A stretch of 40,682 nt of DNA from Bimuria novae-zelandiae CBS 107.79 (GCA_010015655.1 ML976825.1:1-40682), one strand, 5' to 3'; shown: positions 18,550-31,033, numbered from the stretch's first letter. Program-made: numbers and translations. The notes: a model not told the origin generated them from the sequence alone.

Positions 18550-21500
18550 TATTACTAATTACTATCGAGTGCTGTCTTCCTCCTTCTCTAGGGGGGCAAC
18601 CTTGCCTCTTAGGCTCCTGTCTAGGGCGACCTTTAGTCTCCTTGTCTAAGCCCTTTAGGAACTGCTTTATTGCCCCTTTAGAGATCTCCTTTATAGATAA
18701 CTATTGGTTCTTATTGCTATTGTATCCTTTCTACTTAACTTTATACAGCTATTCTCTATCCTGGAGTACCCTAGATCTAATTCCTTTAATTGGGTATATA
18801 TCCTCCCTTACTTGTGGTATAATAACCTTAGGCGGGCTTTACTCCTGTTATAGTAGTCCTTCTAGGGCTGCCTGGTTTAGGAGAGACACATAGAATACTA
18901 GGTAAATGTTAAAGTCCTTTGGTAGCTCTAGCTTATATGCCTATTAACTAATCTGCTGTTTTACCCTATAGGGACCCTAGGACTTATAGTTAAGTTTCTT
19001 CTTAGGCCTAGTTAACTATATGTTGCGGGCGTTAAGGTATACCATGTCCCCTACTATAAAGGTTTGGGCCTTATGCTTCCTGTTATACCACGTTGCCTGG
19101 TACGCCTGTGCCCTAAGGATCGCTTGGGTTATCTAGGCCCTAGTCTGGGCTAGAACTACTGCTCTGGCCCTTGCCGTAGGTACTAACCCGCGTAGCTGTA
19201 CTTCTCGGGGCAGGCTTACTATTAGTAGATTTAGGCTATATACTGTAATAAATAGCGACACTCCTATAAAGCTATAGATACTATTGTTGTACGAATATTC
19301 TGCTTTAGATAGAAGGTCTGCCTAATTAGATTATTCGTAGTTATAGAACACTTAAAGGTACTATTTAAGCGTTTAGTTCTATCGTTCTGTCTGTCCGTCT
19401 GTCTGCGGGTGGAAGGCAGTAGAGAGAAGTCGCTTAGTTTTTAAATATTAAGTAAAGGTGCTCTAATAAGCCAATATAAATAGGCTGCCTCTATTCGTAA
19501 CTATTAACTTCAGAGGGCCGTGTAGGCGTAGAACCTCTCTTTTAAAGACCTTAGCTAGCTTTACTACCTTTAGGTCCTTTCGCGTGGGGATGTAGTGTGC
19601 CATCTTAGAAAACTAGTTAATAATTACTAGGATACTATTATAATAATAGGCTCTGGATTTGCTCTCGAGTAAATCTATTATCATGTCTATAGCAATGTCC
19701 TCCTAGATGCCCCTTAGGACTAGCAGGCTATTAAGTTGGCCATACGTTGCGTGTTAGATAGGTTTCGCCCTAGAGCACGCTTAACAGGTCCAAATGTAGT
19801 CCTTTACGTATTATTAGATACTAGACTACTAGAACTCTCGTAGTACTAGCTCTAAGGTCCTAGCAAAGCTAAAATGGCCCGCGAGAGGGTTATCGTGGCA
19901 TTATTAAAGAACGTATACCCTTACTAGAGGTGGCACGTATAGCCTATTCTCGTACTGTAATAGGTTGGCCGGTCTAATTATCTAGCGCTTTAGCTATTCC
20001 GGCTTTGCTATCTCTGGCCCTTAGAGGTACTAGAGGATTTATTCTGCAGTTTCGTCCCCCTGGCTGTTTCTCTTTAATAGCTCTACTGTAGGGTAAGCGC
20101 TTGCTAAATTATTTACCACCGCCTCCTTAGTTGCTAACGTTCCAGGTCTAGCGACCCTTGTTACTACTACTAGTCTAGGGCTTTCTGCCTACTTTGGTGG
20201 CTATGGGCTACCTACCACGCCTGCTTTGTCTAAAGCGTTGCCTTTTAGCTGTAACTTGTGCTATAGGGCCTTAAGGAGTCTTTGCTAGGAACTGCCTATC
20301 CCGCCTAAGCTTGTTTCCTCCTCTAACTTGTAGTTAGGTCTTTATAATAGTCTATTAGCGGGATTTGTCCTTCCTAGATAGTGTTTAATTTTAAAATTAA
20401 ACGTTGTAAGCTATTTGGCCCACCTTACTTACTATCTAGTTAGGACTTTTATAGACATAAACCCTTGCAGGTTAGTATAATTAGTTAAAAGCTTAACCTT
20501 CTTGCTAACACCCTCTAGGTAGTGTTGCTAATGCTTAAAAGCTTTAATAATTACTAGTAACTCGCTATTATGCGTGTTATAGTTTTATTCTACCTAGTTT
20601 ATCTTGCGCGAATAAAAAGTAACTAGGTGCTATTATAGCTTCCTATATTTGTTTAGTTGCAGTTGGCTTAAGATACCCGAGATCGCGAAACCTAAAGCGT
20701 TAGTTTTCACTCTTAAAGGTCTTCTAGGGTTAAAGTAGGCTAGTAAGGGCCCTCGCATAAAGCTCTCTTTTAGCTAGTAAAAGGAGGCCTTAGCCTGCTT
20801 TAGTAGGCTTATTATAACTAATTCCTTAAGTCTCTATCGTTGTCTGCCCTTAGTAGCTCCCTCTAGCCTTCTTATTAGGGCGTAAAGGGGTGCCGCTACT
20901 TAAGAGAATCCTTCTATAAACCTTTAATAGTAGTTAGTAAAGCTAAGGAAGATCCTAACTGCTTAGACTAAGTTTAGTTTAGGCTAATCTTTTATAGAGG
21001 CGACGCGGTCCTTCTCTATCTCTACGCTATCTAGGGATACTATAAAGCCTAGGTATCCTACCTTGCGTGTGTGGAATTCGCATTTAGATAGTTTGGCGTA
21101 TAGCTGGCGTTTAACAAGGCGTTCTAGCACTATCTAAACGTGCTAAATATGTTCCTCCTTTATCTTAGAGTAGATAAGGATATCGTTAAGGTACATAATA
21201 TAGCAGATGTCAAGAAGGTCTAATAGTGTATTATTAATATAGCTTTAGAAGGTCGCAGGCGCGTTTGTTAAGCTAAAAAGCATTATTATATATTTGTATT
21301 ATCTATATCTTGTTTAGAAGGCCGTCTTCTATTTATCTCCTGCCCTAATTTGGACTTAGTAGTAGGCGTCCCTTAGGTCTAGTTTAGTGTAGATCTAGGC
21401 ATCCCCTAGTTGGTTAAGGGATTCCTGTATTAAGGGAAGTAGGTATTAGTTCTTTATTATAACTGCATTTAGTCCCCTATAGTTAACGTAGAGGCGGAGG

Positions 21501-22250
21501 CCTTTATTCTTTTTCTTTGCGAAAAGGATTAGTGCCTTGGCGCTTAATCGCGATAGTTAAATAAAGCCTTATTTAAGGTTTTTTTAGATATAGTCGCGCA
21601 GAACTGCCGACTCTAACTCTAATAGACTATAGAGTAGTCTAAAAGGCACTTCCTTGCCTTCCTCGATATTAATCTTTATCTTGTAGGGGCCATGGTTGGC
21701 AAGAATACTTATGGCTTCTTTGGAGAAGGCTTCCTCCTACTGTCCCTAGTATTCTTTAGGTAGCGTCCTGGGTGGGCCTCTTAATATGTCCTTTAGGGTG
21801 GCATACATAATAAAATAGTTATTTACTATGTCTTTAGCCGTGCTAGCGAACTCTTCTACTAATTTAGTAAAGATCTTAGTCTATTTGCGCTTCCTATGGG
21901 CGAAGCGGATAGTCTTATTATAGAAGTTTACAATAGGGTTCTATTCTGCTAGCCAGGGCATTCCTAGGACCATGTCGAATCTACTAATGTTACTAACTGT
22001 GAACAGGCAACTATCGCTCTTGGTTTACCATAACTGTCTATAATAGTGTAGGGGAGCTTCGCCTGGCCTAGAACGCCTAAGTCTTGTCCGTTTAGCGCCA
22101 CGTAGCGTTTGCCTTTTATTATTATTATCGCAACCCCTAACCGCTTTATTAAATTACTACTAACGAAATTCGCTTTAGCTTTATAGTCTACTAGGGCTTT
22201 AATCTATTATTAGTTGCCCTCGTGCTATACTTTACTATCTAGCGCGATTA
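18550..22250 (-). pseudogene. Gypsy pol (protease, RT, RNase H, integrase), RIP-degraded
   Basis: On the minus strand reverse transcriptase lies at about 21700-21050, with LYVNYRGLNAV, FSLTNAPATF and the box YLNDILIYSK (near 21165-21200), a YLDD changed by G-to-A. RNase H follows (about 20750-20400: NALGFAISGIL, HNSELLVIIKAFKH). The integrase lies at about 20100-19150, and the C-terminal GPY/F-type module near 19110-18970 (RAQAYQATWYNRKHK, then GPYRVKQQ). The last recognisable part (LELPKDFNIYLVFYVSLL) is near 18900-18860. No chromodomain was identified. Stops are TAG and TAA throughout. Confidence 0.9.
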
Positions 22251-23784
22251 GTAAGCTACTACTCTTATTTTTAGGGGTCCTTACGGCTGCGACTAGTTAT
22301 TATTAATTTTTATTATAGTTAACCTTACCTGTAGACTGTTAGGCTTCTTAGTCTATAGCTTGTCTTTCCCCGCCTCGGCCTTATACTTTAAACAGGACGC
22401 CTTATAATAGCCTAGTTTATAGTAGTAGAAGTATTAGTCCTTGTTCTTGTCCTCTATTACCTAAGCCTTCTTCTTACCATCCTTGTCGCGACGGTCGCTG
22501 TCGTGGCGTCTCTAGTATAGTCTTATATTATTTAACCTAGATCGCTTTTAATCGCGCCTTTTATTAGCTAGCTTGTTAAGGAAGTTGTTATTAACATTAT
22601 ATGTACGTTATTTCTTTAACTTATAAGGTTTTAACGCTTACTAATGCATATTTACCTTTACTTCTAAGCAAAAGAGGCTCTTTTATTCGCGTAGCTACTA
22701 TTTAAGGCGTTCTTAGATTTTCTTATATAGTGCCGTGTAGAAGTTATTAATATAGTCTTTATTATTATTATCTAAAGCCTTCTCTAGGTCGCATTCCTCT
22801 TATTAGTCCTTAAGGTAGTTAAGGAGTTCTATAGGGGTCTTTATACCTTATTTAGCTGCCTTAATCCTTTGGCGAGCGGCACTCTTTCGCTTCTAAGCTA
22901 ATCCTAAGGAGTCTACTATAGTCTACTATAGAAGGTCCTAGGTGACTTTCCTGTGTCGCTTCCGCTCTAGGATCTTAGCGACTATTTAGTTCTAGTAGTT
23001 ACGTTGTATATCTCCTAAGTATCTTACTACGAACCTAACCTGCGCTTCGTTAGTTTTAAGGGTAGGTAAGAAGTTAATATAGTCCTTATAGGCCCTCTTC
23101 TATAAGTTTAGTTCCTTGCGACCTTTACCCTTAAATTAAGGGGGTTCTAGTAGCTTTAGTAGCTATGCGTCTAGGGCAGTAGCTACTATTTAGATCTAAC
23201 GTTCTTTATCGCGGCTAGTGTAGGCCTGGCCTTGTCTATCCTTCTTTCGCGGGCATCGGATGCTTCTAGAGGCCCTAGATTAGTCTTAACTAGCATTATC
23301 TAAGCTTAAAGACGCGTCCTCTATTAAGCTATTACTTAATAAGTTATTACTTGTGTCTTTAGCCTCGTCCAGGTTACCGTGACCCTCCTCGGGCTCTAGG
23401 GAGTTATTAGAGATGCTAGTAATTATTATCTTGTTCTTAACTAGGGTCTTACCTTTAGATTAGTGACGCTTTGCTATTAGGGAGGCCTCTAGTTCCTAGA
23501 TACGTTGTTAGAGCTATAGCACGCCTAGGCGTTCTTAAAGGGTAACTTTTTTTAATTATTAGTTATTATTACTGCCTATAACGATAGGGGGGTCTTCCTC
23601 TAAGTTTATAAGTGTTATTAGGTCTTCTATAGGCGTTGCAACTATTAGAGGCTCTTATTTAGAGGGTCCTGCGAGTGGTAACCTGCTTTAAGGGTCTCCT
23701 ACTATTTTTAAGGTCTAGTAGGTAACTCTTCGTGTTAATTCTATCGTATAGGTAAATTAGATATAAGGGGGTAAGGGATCGTAT
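22251..23784 (-). pseudogene. Gypsy gag with zinc knuckle, RIP-degraded
   Basis: On the minus strand, gag capsid sequence runs from about 23700 to 22600. A zinc-knuckle-like segment near 22440-22385 reads FYYYKLGYYKASC, where Tyr replaces expected Cys and His, as RIP would do. The LTR-proximal end (23700-23784) is leader. Frames are broken by TAG and TAA. Confidence 0.75.
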
Positions 23785-23957
23785 TGTAAAAAGCGCCCTA
23801 ACTACGGGCGACTTAGTCTATCTACAGTACTAAGGCGATCCCTTAGAGAGGGAAGAGAAGGGCTACGGCGAGGGAAGTAGATAGGCGAAAGGCCCGGATA
23901 GCGCTAGTCTAGAGCGGACTAGGGCCGTCGAGGGCCCTCGACCTACGACTCGTGACA
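23785..23957 (-). repeat. Right (5') LTR of the gypsy element
   Basis: This 173-bp partner of 16774-16946 ends in TCGTGACA and is followed by the duplication attac. The same 16-bp palindrome is at 23927-23942. Confidence 0.95.
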
Positions 23958-23962
23958 ATTAC

Positions 23963-24103
23963 CCCCGCTAATAATAAGATAAGAGACAGCCTTATAGAAT
24001 AGGGAAAGAAAGATTTAATAATAAGCGCTATAAGAGGTAGTATAGCTAAGCTACTATAGAAATAGTTTAACTATACTATACCTAACGTCTCTAGCGCGTA
24101 CTA
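23963..24103 (+). pseudogene. LINE segment 3: ORF1 between gypsy and Fot1
   Basis: These 141 bases of the LINE lie between the gypsy right duplication and the TA target of the Fot1 element (24102-24103). The assignment rests on the flanking duplications. Confidence 0.7.
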
Positions 24104-24153
24104 AGTCGCCCTATTAACCTATCGCGTACCCTACCTCTCGCGCGCGTCGCGTT
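24104..24153 (+). repeat. Left inverted repeat of the Fot1 element
   Basis: It starts AGTCGCCCTATTAACC and shares AACCTATCGCG, ACC and CTACCTCTCGCGC blocks with the reverse complement of the right end. Differences are mostly transitions. Confidence 0.85.
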
Positions 24154-24339
24154 CGCGTATATAAAAATCTACTAATTGCGATATCTCCACAACCACACAT
24201 TATTATCACGTATAATTATAGTTATAAAGCCTTAATACTCTCCTCATAATCTTAAGCACGCGATATATAAAGCTAAGGTGCTATAAGGCGCCTTAGTATA
24301 ATCTATAGCGTCTAACTACGCGATTCTACCCTCTATACT

Positions 24340-25850
24340 TCAAGACTACCTTAATGGCCGCACCGACGCAGTATCCGCACAGTTACCACGTTAGAAGCTC
24401 TCTTTAGATTAGGAAAGATGGCTCGCTAATTAGATAATTAAGGAACATAGCCTTTAGCGTGCTTTAAGCCATGCTATAGTACGCGAAATAGCTAACTACA
24501 TCGCACGCGCTAACGGCGATAATATTCTTATAGGTAAAAACTAAGTTAATAGCTTTAAAGCTTATACTCTAATTATTACTACCTTAATTAGTTAATCGCT
24601 TAATAAAGCACGCGTTAATAGGTTAGACAAGTTAACTCTTAAGGGGTTTTTTATCCTATTAAAGGCTATTGTTAGCAAACACTATATTAAGCCATCTAAT
24701 ATCTAGAATATAGACGAACACGGCCTCTGGCAAGGAAGCCATAGCAATAGGAGGGTACTAGGACCTATAACGAAGTTAGGATCTAAGCGCACATACGTAA
24801 AAGAGCCTAGAATAACTAATTAGATATTAATTCTAGAATGCGCCAGCGCCGAAGGCCACTTAATTAAGCCTCTTATTATATTTAAGGGTGCAAGCCTTTA
24901 AAGTACTTAGTTTCTTATTAATAACGCGCCTGATTGGCACTATACAGTATCCAAAAATAGCTAGACATCGAATAATATTAGTCTGCGGTGGCTAGAGACT
25001 AAATTTCTACTAGAAAGTACGCCTAACGACCTATTTAACTGGCGGCTACTTATCTGCGATGGCTACGGCTCACATGCGATAATAGACTTTATATAGATAG
25101 CTAAAACTAATTAGATCTTCGTCTTATACTTGCCTCCTCATACTTCGCACCTACTTCAGCCTCTTAACCTATTATTCTTTAGCCCACTGAAGCAGAACTA
25201 CCGTCGGGAGCTGGATAGGCTGTTAGCCCTATCTAATATAGCACTAGTTAAGCGCAATCGCTTCCTCACACTATATGTAGAGACTCAAAGCCGTGTCACA
25301 GCCGATCATATCACGATAGGGTTCCGTATAGCTGGCATACACCCATACAACCCTAGAAAAGTCCTTAATTCTTCCCAATTACCATGCAATTAAAAGGCCA
25401 TAGTACTTCCAACTACTCTAAGCCCACCCCGGAAGCGCAAACGATCACCTATAGTTTATACACCTTCTAAACCTTAAGAGATACCCTGTCTATTGGCAAA
25501 TCTAATAGATAGACAAGGATCTAGGGCGTAATAGCAAGTCCAGAAGGTGCTAATAAAAGGTTAGTCGTAGTAATTAACTAAGCTAGCTACAGTCGAGGCG
25601 CGTATTACTAGACTTAAGGCTTAAGTTAAAAATCTTAAGCCTAATAAACGCATAAAAGTAAAAGTAGACCTTAACGTTAGCTTTGCAGAGCTTGACGATA
25701 TTAAGGTTATACAAGAGCGGTCATAAAAGGCTCTAGCAAAGGGTGAGCTTCGCCAAGGGCGCGGAGCGACGACGAGGTCTACTAGAGGCTATAGACGAGG
25801 CGGGCGACGAGGAAAATCATTAGGATGGCTTAGTAGACTATCTAGCTTTA
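24340..25850 (+). pseudogene. Fot1-type transposase, RIP-degraded
   Basis: This is a DDE transposase of the pogo/Fot1 group. The first catalytic aspartate is in NIDEHGLWQGSHSNRR (around 24708-24755). The second is in LLICDGYGSHA (around 25050-25080). The third region reads PPHTSHLLQPLNLLFFSPL (around 25130-25190), where the family has Asp in LQPLD, so the third catalytic residue is changed to Asn by G-to-A. The last 87 codons to 25393 are open and end in an AGIHPYNP motif; a degraded tail follows, ending with a basic stretch near 25740-25810. Many TAG and TAA codons precede it, so the copy is dead. Confidence 0.9.
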
Positions 25851-25925
25851 TTTTTGGATAGTTTTAAAATCTTAAATATGAATAATTACTATACAGAATA
25901 TAATTTTAATAATAAGGTTGCCTAT

Positions 25926-25975
25926 TCGAGCGCGTGCGCGAGAGGTGGGGTGCGCGATAGGTTAGTGGGGTGGCT
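25926..25975 (-). repeat. Right inverted repeat of the Fot1 element
   Basis: It reads GAGCGCGTGCGCGAGAGGT... to GGGGTGGCT, the inverted partner of 24104-24153, followed by TA. Confidence 0.85.
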
Positions 25976-25977
25976 TA

Positions 25978-26720
25978 ATTCTTACTAGGCCTAAAGGTGC
26001 TAGTTATACATAATATAATAGAGGATAAGGCAGCTATATAGATAGGCTTACTACTTATTAACTATAGATAGTTAAGGCATAGCGCTAATAAAGACAGAAC
26101 TATTACTTAGATTATCTCCTTTATAAAGAAAGTGCAATAATTTAGGCTCCTAGGTAGTAGTAGCGCCTTAAGGGAGATTACTAAGACCCTAGCTATATAA
26201 TAACACGACCTAGGCTACTAGAGCTACTATAACCTACTAAAATACGTGCGCCTCCCCCGCTGTAACAACTATAGTAAGAAATAAGAGGACTATATAGGCC
26301 CCCTAGGCTTAGGATGTACCTATCTAGTGTAGTGCGCTAACTATTTTAGCCTATATTAAGTAGGGCATATTAACTGCCTAGCAACGCTACGCTAAGTTAA
26401 CAAGCAGGTTATTAGGCTAATAAGGAGGGAGATAGGCACATACTACCGCGCTAGTCGCTAGGCCTATAAGCACGCCAACCGCCTGTCCCTAGGTACTAAA
26501 ATAGAGGCAGCAACTGCGGCAGCCTAGGATAGCTTATTAGAGCTCCGTAATGGCCTATATAGTGCCCCCGCTACCCCTAGCTTACATTTAGCAGGCGTAA
26601 TAATAACGCCAGCAAACGCTAATAAGCGACGCAACCTAGGACTAGAGGCGTTAATAGGGCCCTCTACCCGCCTATAACGCTCTACTTATATCCCTAAGAA
26701 CCTAAATCTAGTAGCGATAT
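25978..26720 (+). pseudogene. LINE segment 4a: ORF1 C-terminus with CCHC knuckles
   Basis: This is the end of the gag-like ORF1 of the LINE. Zinc-knuckle remnants are seen around 26264-26395: C-N-N-Y...ED, CTYLV, then CANYF...VGHINC. Tyr stands where the family has Cys, a G-to-A change. These knuckles bind the element RNA. Frames are broken by TAG and TAA. Confidence 0.8.
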
Positions 26721-29700
26721 TGGCGCGCAGCGTTGCGCCACCTTAAGATTATATAGCTTTATCCTTATTAGAGAGAGATATAAGTATAAGCGACGAGAAT
26801 AATCTCTTATATTAAGTATATCTTTATAGAGATAAAGGACTCCCCTTAGGGAGCGTAATATATAGGTTAGTTAAATAAATATAGGGCGAAGCTTGCTTAG
26901 CTATATTACGGCCCTAAAGCTTACTTTTTAAAAAGGTATTAACGTAGTATGCATATAGGAGCTGGCTACGTGGCCTAGCACCCGCACCTTAAACTACCTA
27001 AGCTACTAGTTACACCTACTTATTAATAGCTAAAATAACCCTTAGCACAGGGAGACATAAAGACCTAGAGTCCTTATTTATACGCTAAAAGGTATATAGC
27101 TCTATATTACGACTATAGCGCCCCTGCAGGACAGGGATAGATAATAGATTTAGGTTAACAGGGTCTCTATCCTTAACATCTATAGGCAGTCTTAGACCAC
27201 ACCGGTCCTAGAGTATATTACAGGCCTTACCCCCCTAGCAAGATGCCTAGTAGGGGGAAACTTTAACACTAAGCACAATATATTTAAGCCTGGTATTATT
27301 ATCTTATAAGGCGGCGCTGAGCTTACGCGCTGGGCCATAGATAGCGGCATAAACTATATTAGAGAACCTAGTAGAGCTACCTATAGAGCTAGCCACGTTC
27401 TAGACCTTAGCTTCTTTAATATTACCTTTACTAAGATAGAGGTGCGCGACGACCTGCACTACAGCTCTAACTACGCTACCCTAGTTATAATACTACTAGG
27501 TAGAGGCACACTAAGCTATAAATAATATTACTTTAAACTTCCTAGAAAGAAGCTTCTTCCCTTTACCTAGCTAGTTGTAATAGGTATGCTATAGCTACCC
27601 TTAATAGTAGTAGCTTCTAACCTATGCTAGGTAGAAGAGTGCGCCGCAGCGTTAATCTTATTACTTTAAGATACTCTACGCAAAACTGGCTGCCTAAAGA
27701 GGAATAGTAGGAAGGCGGTATCTTAGTGGATAAATAAGTGCGCTAACGCCAGGCGCCTGTACCTTAAGTCTAGACAGGGCCATATAGGCACCTAGACCCT
27801 AGAGACTTATAGCTTCCTAACTATAATAAGAAAGGCTAAGAGATAATACTAGTAACATACTATTAATAGCGTAAAGGAGGACTCTAACCTCTTTTAAATT
27901 ATAGGCTAGCATAAGCTTAAGCTAATAAGACTAGACCTGCCGCTAGCCTATAAGGGGCGCTATATTACGGACCTGTAAGAGAAAGCTAAGACGCTTAAAT
28001 AAGCAATACTCTATTGTTTTAATAGTAGTAATAACCTACTAGAGGCTCTAGCACCTAATGTCTAAAGATTATAAAACTATTACGCTCTTCCCTAGGACCT
28101 ATACCTTTCCCCTAAAGAGGTTAAGCGTAATATAATAAGGGTCTTAAGCACTTTATTTAGTATAGATAAGATTATTATCTGCATGCTTACCGTATGCTAG
28201 TACTATATTTAGACGTATCTTACTAGCCTATACTAGCGCTGTCTAGCCCTTAGCTACTTCCCTTACGCGTAGAGGGTCGTAGAGGTCGTTATAATACCTA
28301 AGATAGGCAAAAAGGATAAATCCTCCCCTAGATTATAGAGACCTATCGCCCTGCTATCCTGCCTAGGCAAGGGCCTAGAGAGAATCTTAGTAAGGAGGTT
28401 TACTAGTACTACTATAGCACATGGTATACTAAGCCCCTAATACGGGGGGGCTCTTCCTAAGAAATTAGTTATAGACCTAGTAGCCACTTTTATATATAAC
28501 GTAGAGGACGCCTTCTCCAACGGCTAGCACGTTACTATAGTTACTATAGATATCTAAGGCGCCTTCGACGCACTTCTTAAAAATTAACTTCTATATAGGA
28601 TAAAGGCCTAAGGATAGTATAATAGCGCCCTCCTAATTATAAAAAACTTCCTCTAGAACCGCCACGTCTAAGTGCGATTAGGAGAAGCCACTATAGCGCC
28701 CTACCTAGTATAGTGCGGGACGCCGCAGGGCTCACTACTATTACTAGTATTATACACACTTTATCTGGCAGAGCTACTTTAGCAAGACCCTGCCAGGCGC
28801 TTTAGGTACGCAGACGATATCTGCCTCTATAGGTAATCCTACTCGCTAGACCAGAACGTGAAAATGCTGGCAGAAGACATAGGCACTATAAATTCCTAGG
28901 GAGACGCTAATTACGTGGCATTTACCCTAGAGAAACTTGAAATAATACACCTAATTAAGTAGAAAAGTAACTATTTACTACCTATCTAGATTAATAATTA
29001 GCTTATCCTCTAACTTATACCACTAGACAAGGCGCTACGCTAGCTAGGTGTTTACTTTAATAAGAAGCTTAATTTTAAAATATATATTACTACCTGCGTA
29101 GCTAAAAGACGCGCAGTTGTATAGCATATTTATAGCCTTACTAGGATCTAGTATAGCCTACCAGCCAGCTTACTGCGTAAAGCAGTAATCTCATGCGTAC
29201 TGCCACGCCTACTATATAGAAACAAAGCCTGGTATAGAGGGCGCACAAAGCCCCCTAAGACTATAAGAGCCACGCAGAACCAAAAGGTTAGCACATAACT
29301 TAGGTAGCATATTACCGCCCTAAAAAAGGCCCTTATAATAGTAATTAGAGGCGTTGTCCTTGCCTATCGCACCACGCCTACTACCACGCTATATAGAGAC
29401 GTAGGTATTCCTTTAGTAGCTATAGTGCTTAAAGAGTGTAAGGCAAAGTTTACTATACGCCTGTACTATATTAATAAAAGTTACCTACTTATAGCGCGCA
29501 CGCGACTAACTATAGTATATAGAGGAAAAGGCGCTAGACGCCTATAGCGCCTATATATAAAAGTCTAACTACTTACACAGCTATTCGCACCAGTACCCTG
29601 CCCTATACTACTATAACTACACTATTCTAACTAGTGCTAAATAGACCCTATAAATAATAAGCCTAAAAAGCTCGCTACTAAAGAATTTAAATAATAGTAG

Positions 29701-30620
29701 ACAAGCCTGCCTACTAAGATAATTACAGTGTTCTTAGACGGCTTGGAACAGCGCACAGAAAACGGCGAGCGCCACGTAACCTATAGATACGCTGTGTACT
29801 AGGGCCAGAGTCTACTATATACAGGCAAAGGCTCCCTTAACACGCGGGCCCACGTCTTTAACGTAGAAGTAGTGGGGGCCTAGAGAGGTCTTTAACACGT
29901 GCTATAGACTTAGGCGCACCGCCTAAGCCAGATCTAAATATGTCTAGATAGCATATTAGTTATCTAGGGCATTAGGGGAGACCCCGCGCCGTTATCCTAG
30001 TGGGCCTTTATACGCTACTAGGAAGCTATAGACACCTAGGATATTTAAATCTAATAGTTACTAGGCTACATGGGTATTAAAGGCAATAAGCTAGCTAATT
30101 AGCTAGTAAATAAGATAGCTAAGGACCCACGCCTACCTATAAGGAAGGTAGCTAACCTTATAATATTAGGTCTACAATCTAATGCGCGCGCATACATACG
30201 CGCTATATAATAAGAGTAGTGGCGCATACGTACACCAAATCTCTCTATATGGTATAACTAGTAGGGCCTAGCATACACCCCCTCTAGGCAATCGCCGGAG
30301 TTGGAGCTCACACGCCCCGCCCTGGCCAAGCTCCTATCCATGAGGACAAGACACGGTAACTACGCCTAGTACTATAGAAAGTTTAAGCATAATAAGGAGA
30401 CCCTCGCGTGCACCTGTAGAGTAGACCTAGCCCTAGACTATATTATATACTGCCTACGGATAGTGCGACGCTTTAACTACTAGCTATAACGCCTAATATA
30501 TCCCCTAATAGACACTAGAGAAGGAATATAGTACCTTAGGGCGCTAAGCCTAGGAGAATACGCAACCTTTCTTATACTTAGTGTTAATAATAGTATACGT
30601 TAGTAAGTAACTAGCTAACT
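26721..30620 (+). pseudogene. LINE segment 4b: ORF2 endonuclease, reverse transcriptase, RNase H
   Basis: ORF2 of the LINE nicks the target and reverse-transcribes the element. The endonuclease (about 26950-27540) has LVGGNFNTKH (27246-27275, Asp to Asn in GDFN), ASHVLDLSF and DDLHYSSNYATL (SDHA region changed). The reverse transcriptase (about 28280-28960) has VTIDI*GAFDALL and an intact box FRYADDICLY (28801-28830). The RNase H (about 29725-30110) has VFLDGLEQRTENGE, NVEVVGA, CLDS and LGYMGIKGNKLAN, where His is changed to Tyr. A Cys-rich C-terminal segment follows near 30400-30460. RIP stops are frequent, so the copy is inactive. Confidence 0.9.
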
Positions 30621-31020
30621 ATGTTATAAGTAAGCGGACGTAAACCTTTGCTTTAGGTAAAGTAAATACGCTACCTACTTTTAACTTGCTAGGGTATTTA
30701 CTATATAAGACTAAGCTCTCTCTTTTATATACCTATATGCGTGTATATATCTCTCCTTACCTATAATAAGTCTTGGCATGCTTCTGTACAGGACTAGGGG
30801 CAGCTAGAAGGCTACCCTATTCCCCACTATTGTCACACAAAGGCTAGATTAAACAGCTGAGTTGCCCCTATCTAGAGAGGGACAGCAGCAAGAGAGGCCG
30901 CTCCTATAGCAGCAGTAGCACTAGCATAAGTGGCCCTTACTAAGTGCAGGGCACGTCTACATACCCCCTGGGAGGTTACATAGGACGTAAAACCAATACT
31001 ACTACTACTACTACTACTAC
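30621..31020 (+). repeat. LINE 3' UTR and (CTA)n tail
   Basis: The sequence loses the dense RIP pattern after about 30750 and ends GGCACGTCTACATACCCCC...GGACGTAAAACCAATAC followed by about eight ACT/CTA repeats (30996-31020). The same end is carried by the insertions at 12550-12656 and 14400-15014, which suggests they are mobilised by this LINE family. Confidence 0.85.
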
Positions 31021-31033
31021 TCATGAATGGCAA
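31021..31033. repeat. Right target-site duplication of the LINE
   Basis: TCATGAATGGCAA directly follows the tail and equals 3788-3800. Sequence to the right was adjacent to the tyrosinase upstream region before the insertion. Confidence 0.88.

Larger units (their letters stand above)
16774..23957 (-). mobile_element. Ty3/gypsy element, inserted in the LINE
   Basis: A 7184-bp LTR retrotransposon on the minus strand. Both LTRs are 173 bp, and the 5-bp duplication attac is perfect (16769-16773, 23958-23962). On the minus strand the order is gag with zinc knuckle, protease, reverse transcriptase, RNase H, integrase, which is the gypsy order. Between the end of pol (~18550) and the 3' LTR is a 1.6-kb region that contains a plus-strand frame. 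The coding part is RIP-degraded. Confidence 0.95.
24104..25975 (+). mobile_element. Fot1/pogo DNA transposon, inserted in the LINE
   Basis: A 1872-bp element with imperfect ~50-bp terminal inverted repeats and TA on both sides (24102-24103 and 25976-25977), the target typical for this group. The length fits Fot1-type elements (about 1.9 kb). The single plus-strand transposase frame is RIP-degraded. Confidence 0.92.
3801..31020 (+). mobile_element. Tad1-like LINE, split by three later insertions
   Basis: A plus-strand non-LTR retrotransposon occupies four segments: 3801-4489, 16574-16773, 23963-24103 and 25978-31020. Net length is about 6.07 kb after removing the copia, gypsy and Fot1 insertions and their target duplications. 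It has an ORF1 with CCHC knuckles, an ORF2 with endonuclease, reverse transcriptase and RNase H, and a (CTA)n tail. The perfect 13-bp duplication at both outer ends supports a single insertion and suggests a nearly full-length copy. The coding parts are heavily RIP-mutated. The RNase H domain and gag-like ORF1 fit the Tad1/I group of fungal LINEs. Confidence 0.9.

Noticed and set aside
25130..25393. Independent plus-strand gene
   Set aside because: It is the open C-terminal remainder of the Fot1 transposase, with the third catalytic region at its start.
30996..31020. CRISPR-like or plain microsatellite array
   Set aside because: The trinucleotide repeat is directly followed by the target duplication and recurs with other copies of the same 3' end, so it is a retroposon tail.
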